DNA of 9,160 bases from assembly GCA_023475715.1 (NCBI GenBank), contig JAMCVO010000569.1, positions 1 through 9,160 on the forward strand, in the 5' to 3' direction. A program made the position numbers and the translations under genes. This DNA is from Actinomycetota bacterium. Lineage in GTDB: Bacteria > Actinomycetota > Humimicrobiia > Humimicrobiales > Humimicrobiaceae. This document shows positions 5,695-9,160 of the stretch, piece after piece. The notes under the pieces are model-generated. The model was not told the origin of the DNA and made no database searches. It saw only the letters and a list, made by a program, of their open reading frames with translations. Every line of letters begins with the position of its first letter. Positions within the stretch are counted from its first letter, which is position 1.

Positions 5695-6885
5695 ATGAAA
5701 TCAATAAAATCTTTAAATAAAAGTGAATTATCTGAGTTTGGAGACCTGTTTGATAGAGTAAGAAATATTTGTGAAAGTAAAAGAAACCTAAATAATTTAG
5801 GTTTTTGGAGTCATAATACCAGAGCTCACTGGAGAGGTACAGCGCCAAAAAAAAGAACGGAAATTCCTTTTGCTCCCTTTGTAGTTGAACTGGAGCCACC
5901 TTTATGGGGGCTAATTCTTGATTTTAATGTTAAGGAATATTTTACTGACCCTAAAACCTATCTTAAAGCAGAACTGAAGAAAAAAGTATTCAGATTTGAA
6001 AATTTTAATGATAGCAGCTACATTGGGAAGTCAATACCAATATGGTTGGGAGTTCCTTTTGAGACTACATTTTTTGGCCTTGAGCCTGGATATTCAGATC
6101 ATGACAGTCCATGGATAAGTAAAATACCTGCTATAAAAAACGAAAGCGATCTTGATAATCTTCCGGCAGTAGATTTTTATAAATCAGGTCTGATGCCTCT
6201 TGCCCATAGATTTTACAGTGAAATTAAAGATATTATGCCTGATGACTTTGAAGTAATTTTTCCGGAATGGGAAAAAAGTATATTCAGTGTATTGTGGCAC
6301 ATCAGAGGATTAGAAAATATACTTCTGGATATGTATGATAAACCGGATTTTGTACACAGTCTTTTTAAGAGAATTACAGCGGAAAGGAAGAATTGGTTTA
6401 CAGATTGGGCAAAATTTTTTAATAAAAAAATTGGACCGGGAAATCTTTTAAATGATGAAGTCGGATCTCCGGTTATTTCTCCCAGAATTTATGAAGAGTT
6501 TATATTGTCATCTGAAATAGAGCTTGCTGAATTCCATGGCGGTATTTCATACTGGCATAGTTGTGGAAATACAACAGATTTTATAAAGCTTATAAGAAAA
6601 ATTCCTGGATTGGCACTTTTTCATGTTAGTGGAAGAACAAATTTAAAAACTGCTGTTGAAGAAATGGGCAAGAACGGAATTGCTATTCAGGTAAATTTAG
6701 ACCCCCAGCATGACTTTCATAATGCTACAAAAATAGATATAGAGAAAAAACTTAAAGAAATAGTTGAGACATGTGGTGATGTTGCATATTATATAATCAT
6801 GGATGGGATACAAAGATTACATACAGTTGATTTTGAAATAGAAAAAATCAAGGAATGGATTGAAGTTGCGAAAGTAATGCTATAA
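5695..6885 (+). CDS. Uroporphyrinogen decarboxylase (URO-D) superfamily protein, methyltransferase-like
   Basis: A 396-residue protein of the UroD/MtaA superfamily (TIM barrel). GGAGG at 5678-5682 is the ribosome site, 12 nt from the ATG. The clearest motif is HSCGN with His288 and Cys290, the H-x-C zinc pair of the cobamide methyltransferase branch (MtaA-like), preceded by LNDEVGSPVISPRIYEEFI, a typical barrel segment. The C-terminal block where MtaA-type proteins carry SPGC reads MDGIQ here, so the usual third ligand is not at its canonical place; Cys360 is nearby. The N-terminal 130 residues (rich in W, P and F) are longer than in heme-pathway UroD, and no heme genes are near. It probably does not make coproporphyrinogen. 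Whether it is a methyltransferase, lyase or demethylase is unknown; the neighbours suggest sugar metabolism. Confidence 0.85.
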   Translation: MKSIKSLNKSELSEFGDLFDRVRNICESKRNLNNLGFWSHNTRAHWRGTAPKKRTEIPFAPFVVELEPPLWGLILDFNVKEYFTDPKTYLKAELKKKVFRFENFNDSSYIGKSIPIWLGVPFETTFFGLEPGYSDHDSPWISKIPAIKNESDLDNLPAVDFYKSGLMPLAHRFYSEIKDIMPDDFEVIFPEWEKSIFSVLWHIRGLENILLDMYDKPDFVHSLFKRITAERKNWFTDWAKFFNKKIGPGNLLNDEVGSPVISPRIYEEFILSSEIELAEFHGGISYWHSCGNTTDFIKLIRKIPGLALFHVSGRTNLKTAVEEMGKNGIAIQVNLDPQHDFHNATKIDIEKKLKEIVETCGDVAYYIIMDGIQRLHTVDFEIEKIKEWIEVAKVML

Positions 6886-7004
6886 TAATTAAGTTTTGTA
6901 TTTTTAATATGTTATATGAAATTTAAAACTAATTAAAAGATGTATTGTTTTAACCGGAATGCTTATTTTTTATTATTAATAAACAAATTGATTGTGAGGA
7001 TACT

Positions 7005-8057
7005 ATGAGTAATGGCTATTTTAAACGGGTATCAGAGTTAACCCCAACAAGGCTATGGATAAATAACCCAACACCTAAAGAGGCCGGCAGTGCAATAGAT
7101 GCAGGAGCAGTTAGCTGCACAACAAATCCGACTTTTTGCATGAAAATGCTTACCAATGAATCAGAGTACAGTAATGTAATAAGTATAATCGATGATGTCA
7201 TTAAAAAAGAAGAAAGCAACAGCAGGGCAGCTGATATTATCCAGCAAAAACTCGCTAAGAAAATATTGGATATATTCCTGCCTCTTTATGAAAAAAAGCC
7301 AGGACAGCAGGGATTTGTATCCATACAGAGCAGTCCCCTCACCGATGAAGATACAGACAGTATAATTAACGAAGCACTAAGCTATAGAAAGCTTGGCGTT
7401 AACTTTATAGCAAAAATACCTGTAACAAAAGCAGGTCTAAAAGCATTGGAGATTCTTATAGAAGAAGATATGGCAATGATAGCAACTGAGATTATGAGCC
7501 TTTCACAGGCAGTATCTGTCTGCAAGATGTATGAGAGGGTCTCCAAACAGTGTGGGAAGTATCCGCCATTTTATGTAACGCATATTACAGGTATTTTTGA
7601 TGAACATCTTGGGAGTGTTGTAAAGCAGGATAATATTGATATATCTTCTGATATAGTCTGGCAGGCAGGATGCATTGCAGCAAGAAAGCAGTACAGCATC
7701 CTAAAAGAGAGATCCTATCCTGGTATTATGCTTGGTGGGGGCGCAAGAGGACTTCATCATTTTACTGAAATGGTAGGAGCTGATATGCATATAACAATAA
7801 ACTGGAAGGGCTCAGCTGATAAATTACTTGAGCTTGACCCTCCGGTTGTCTATAGGATGTTTAACCCTGCACCCGCCTACGTAATTGATGAACTACTTAA
7901 AAAAGTACCTGATTTTAGGAAAGCATACCTTGAAGACGGATTGGGCCTTGATGAGTTTGCTTCTTTTAGACCTGTAAACCTGTTTCGTACCCAGTTTATA
8001 AATGGATGGAACTATCTGCTTAAGACAGTAAAAGAGCGACGTGAAAGGATATTGTGA
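7005..8057 (+). CDS. Transaldolase / fructose-6-phosphate aldolase-like enzyme
   Basis: A 350-residue class I aldolase of the transaldolase family. GAGGA at 6996-7000 is the ribosome site. Landmarks: CTTNPTF (38-44), the Schiff-base Lys137 in AKIPVT, Thr161 and Gln168 in the TEIMSLSQA segment, Tyr190 in FYVTH. By eye against E. coli FSA: the Asp of LYLDT is Asn20; the Glu of transaldolase (TalB E96) is Gln108, as in FSA (Q59); Tyr190 fits FSA Y131; the phosphate-binding Arg (FSA R134) is His193. The Lys and the Gln/Tyr pair favour aldolase rather than ketol-transfer chemistry, perhaps on a non-standard or unphosphorylated substrate (inference). It is longer than FSA (220) and TalB (317). Bases 7859-7911 are copied in inverted orientation into the next gene, whose ATG lies 36 bp after this stop. 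Confidence 0.9.
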   Translation: MSNGYFKRVSELTPTRLWINNPTPKEAGSAIDAGAVSCTTNPTFCMKMLTNESEYSNVISIIDDVIKKEESNSRAADIIQQKLAKKILDIFLPLYEKKPGQQGFVSIQSSPLTDEDTDSIINEALSYRKLGVNFIAKIPVTKAGLKALEILIEEDMAMIATEIMSLSQAVSVCKMYERVSKQCGKYPPFYVTHITGIFDEHLGSVVKQDNIDISSDIVWQAGCIAARKQYSILKERSYPGIMLGGGARGLHHFTEMVGADMHITINWKGSADKLLELDPPVVYRMFNPAPAYVIDELLKKVPDFRKAYLEDGLGLDEFASFRPVNLFRTQFINGWNYLLKTVKERRERIL

Positions 8058-8173
8058 ATTTTTTATGAAAAAAATAAATAACAGGAGATAAAAATGAGTA
8101 AGTCAATAGCAGATAAGGCAGAATTGGAAGGAATTGTCCATGCCGAAGGAACAGGTGGACGGGTTATTGTTTT

Positions 8174-8245
8174 CAGGGTTAAACCCGGATTTGATATTAT
8201 AGAAGGGATTAAAAAAGTCTGCAAGTACTATGATATAAAAGCAGG
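8174..8245. repeat. 72-bp direct repeat, copy 1
   Basis: Exact match to 8284-8355, an offset of 110 bp. It covers codons for about residues 28-51 of the DUF296 protein. It ends in CAGG, which is also the first part of the inverted insert, giving a 4-bp microhomology at the first junction. Confidence 0.97.
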
Positions 8246-8294
8246 TACTTTTTTAAGTAGTTCATCAATTACGTAGGCGGGTGCAGGGTTAAAC
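8242..8294. repeat. Inverted copy of 7859-7911 from the transaldolase-like gene
   Basis: Fifty-three bases are the exact reverse complement of 7859-7911. Only 8246-8283 (38 bp) is unique to the insert; the ends overlap the two direct-repeat copies by 4 bp (CAGG) and 11 bp (CAGGGTTAAAC). This is the signature of a nascent strand switching to the opposite strand, copying about 50 bases, and switching back at a microhomology. Confidence 0.96.
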
Positions 8295-8355
8295 CCGGAT
8301 TTGATATTATAGAAGGGATTAAAAAAGTCTGCAAGTACTATGATATAAAAGCAGG
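8284..8355. repeat. 72-bp direct repeat, copy 2
   Basis: Exact duplicate of 8174-8245. After its end the native DUF296 sequence resumes (AGTAATAAGCTC, encoding VISS in the restored frame). Confidence 0.97.
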
Positions 8356-8773
8356 AGTAATAAGCTCTATTTTTGGAAGTCTTGAAAAAGTTACATTAAT
8401 GGTTCCTATGAAAGGCCTTAGTTTTCCTGTAGTTAAAAACCATGACCCCAGCGTAATTGAGGTTAGAAACTTAAATGTTGCATCAGGTTGCGGTCTTGTA
8501 AATACTCTTGAGAATGGCGAAATAACGATCCATTTACATATAGTGGTAGTTCTATTGGACGAAGGATCAAATGGCTTATCAAAGTATCCGGCTACAGGCG
8601 GGCATGTTGCGGATTATGAACCTGCTCCATGTCTTGGAACCATCGAAATAGCAATTGAAGAAGTTAAAGGATTGAAACTTATTAGAAAAGTGGACAAAGA
8701 TGTTAATTTACCGGTAACTTTTCCGGTTAAAGATTAAAACTTAAAAGTTAATAATTTAAGAGAGGATAGTATT

Positions 8774-9160
8774 ATGCCAAGTGTTTTAATTACTGGTGGA
8801 GGAAATGTCGGTGCAGCAGCCGGAAAGGTATTCCTAGATAAAGGCTACAGTGTGGTATTTTATGATGTAGTAGAAATTCCACCTGCAGCATCAGCAGATT
8901 TCATAGTTGAAGTAAAGGATAAGGTAACCTTTGTAAAAGGTGACATACTTAATTTTGAATTTCTTCTAAAAACAGTAGAAAAATACAAAGTCGAGGGGAT
9001 AGTTCATACGGCGCTTTTTGGATGCAAAGAATCAAGCACGAGGACCATTTCTACGTTTAGGGACAATATCTATCCAAACATTGACATAGTAGAGAATATA
9101 TTGGAAATTGCAAGGATAAAAAGCCTTAAGGTTATAGATATAAGTTTCAATCCTTTAACT
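8774..9160 (+). CDS. NAD-dependent epimerase/dehydratase (extended SDR), 3'-truncated
   Basis: An open frame of 129 codons running off the window. AAGAGAGGA ending at 8765 gives a well-spaced ribosome site for ATG 8774. The N-terminus carries the extended-SDR nucleotide motif TGGGNVG (residues 7-13), an acidic residue after the second strand (FYDVVE), KGDILNFEFL (the Asp-Ile/Leu that binds adenine), IVHTALFG in place of the usual H-x-A-A, and a DNIYPNIDIVENILEIAR helix where the family has N-x-x-G-T-x-N-x-L-E-A. Relatives epimerise, dehydrate or oxidise nucleotide sugars, sugar acids or polyols. Gly of NxxGT is Pro-Asn here, so it is a divergent subgroup. The last seven codons (from about 9140) belong to a foldback and are not native. 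It is probably the fourth gene of the UroD-transaldolase-DUF296 operon. Confidence 0.87.
   Translation, partial: MPSVLITGGGNVGAAAGKVFLDKGYSVVFYDVVEIPPAASADFIVEVKDKVTFVKGDILNFEFLLKTVEKYKVEGIVHTALFGCKESSTRTISTFRDNIYPNIDIVENILEIARIKSLKVIDISFNPLT
9140..9160. repeat. Terminal foldback: inverted copy of 8662-8682
   Basis: The last 21 bases are the exact reverse complement of 8662-8682 in the DUF296 gene. The encoded residues at the end (ISFNPLT) also depart from the S-S-x-x-V-Y pattern expected after this strand of an extended SDR. This mirrors the foldback at bases 1-24. Confidence 0.9.

Larger units (their letters stand above)
8094..8737 (+). pseudogene. PPC/DUF296-domain protein, frame broken by a 110-bp strand-switch insertion
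   Basis: AGGAG at 8083-8087 precedes ATG 8094. As it stands, the frame stops at 8274-8276 after 51 native codons plus 9 foreign ones. Removing 110 bp (for example 8246-8355) gives one clean 177-residue PPC (PCC, formerly DUF296) protein: GRVIVFRVKPG and a GIKKVCKYYDIKAG helix, then VISSIFGSLEKVTL, the IHLHIVVV strand and ATGGHV near the C-terminal end. The join falls exactly inside KAG-VISS, which supports the reconstruction. PPC proteins form trimers. In plants they occur beside AT-hooks; in bacteria their role is largely unknown, and they often sit beside metabolic genes. No AT-hook is visible. The gene is probably intact in the organism and broken only in this sequence, though a real mutation is possible. 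It has 36-bp gaps to both neighbours, so it is likely in the operon. Confidence 0.88.

Noticed and set aside
5633..5899. Minus-strand open frame of 88 codons across the start of the UroD-family gene
   Set aside because: It overlaps the candidate promoter/operator and the conserved N-terminus of a clear gene, has no ribosome site, and has a low-complexity aromatic composition expected of AT-rich antisense.
8174..8355. Direct repeat as a CRISPR-like or insertion-sequence structure
   Set aside because: There are only two copies, both encode DUF296 residues, and the spacer is an inverted piece of the next gene; no transposase or terminal repeats are present.
1..9160. tRNA, rRNA, riboswitch, phage or defence genes
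   Set aside because: No cloverleaf, conserved rRNA block, known riboswitch core, integrase, transposase, nuclease or toxin-antitoxin pattern was seen on either strand.

Overview
The window is an AT-rich bacterial fragment with polyA-rich coding and Shine-Dalgarno sites before most genes. All intact genes lie on the + strand. They encode sugar or polyol catabolism together with short acyl-CoA chemistry, which fits a low-GC anaerobic fermenter (Firmicutes- or Atribacterota-like). No marker gene fixes the taxon, so that placement is inference.

Layout: a 5'-truncated short-chain dehydrogenase (25-636) is followed 25 bp later by a LacI-family repressor (662-1690). Next comes a promoter (1718-1746) overlaid by two palindromes that look like LacI-family operators, driving a zinc-dependent alcohol/polyol dehydrogenase (1858-2865). 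A small unrecognised ORF (3076-3264) leads into an intact acetyl-CoA C-acetyltransferase (thiolase, 3281-4474). From 4518 to 5538 there is a stretch of broken genes: an enoyl-CoA hydratase with its middle deleted and two frame changes, the first third of an HpcH/HpaI aldolase, and the C-terminal half of a methylmalonyl-CoA-epimerase-like VOC protein. A second promoter with two tandem LacI-type operators (5257-5313) lies inside this stretch. The last third looks like an operon: a UroD-superfamily protein (5695-6885), a transaldolase/fructose-6-phosphate-aldolase-like enzyme with unusual active-site residues (7005-8057), a PPC/DUF296 protein (8094-8737, disrupted), and an NAD-dependent epimerase/dehydratase (8774 to the right edge).

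The most distinctive result is structural. Both ends of the window are short foldbacks: bases 1-24 are the reverse complement of 122-145, and 9140-9160 is the reverse complement of 8662-8682. Inside the DUF296 gene, a 72-bp direct repeat flanks a reverse-complement copy of 53 bp taken from the neighbouring transaldolase-like gene, with 4-bp and 11-bp microhomologies at the junctions. Removing 110 bp restores a perfect DUF296 frame. All three are short-range strand-switch events, as expected of amplification chimeras (for example multiple-displacement amplification of single cells) or of misassembly, though a real template-switch mutation cannot be excluded from sequence alone. The foldback ends also suggest that this window is a whole contig.

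Functional reading (inference): a LacI-family regulator controls dehydrogenases that oxidise a polyol, sugar or sugar acid. Aldolase-type enzymes (HpaI-like, transaldolase-like) would cleave the carbon chain, and thiolase/crotonase/epimerase-type enzymes would handle acyl-CoA products. The substrate cannot be read from the sequence.
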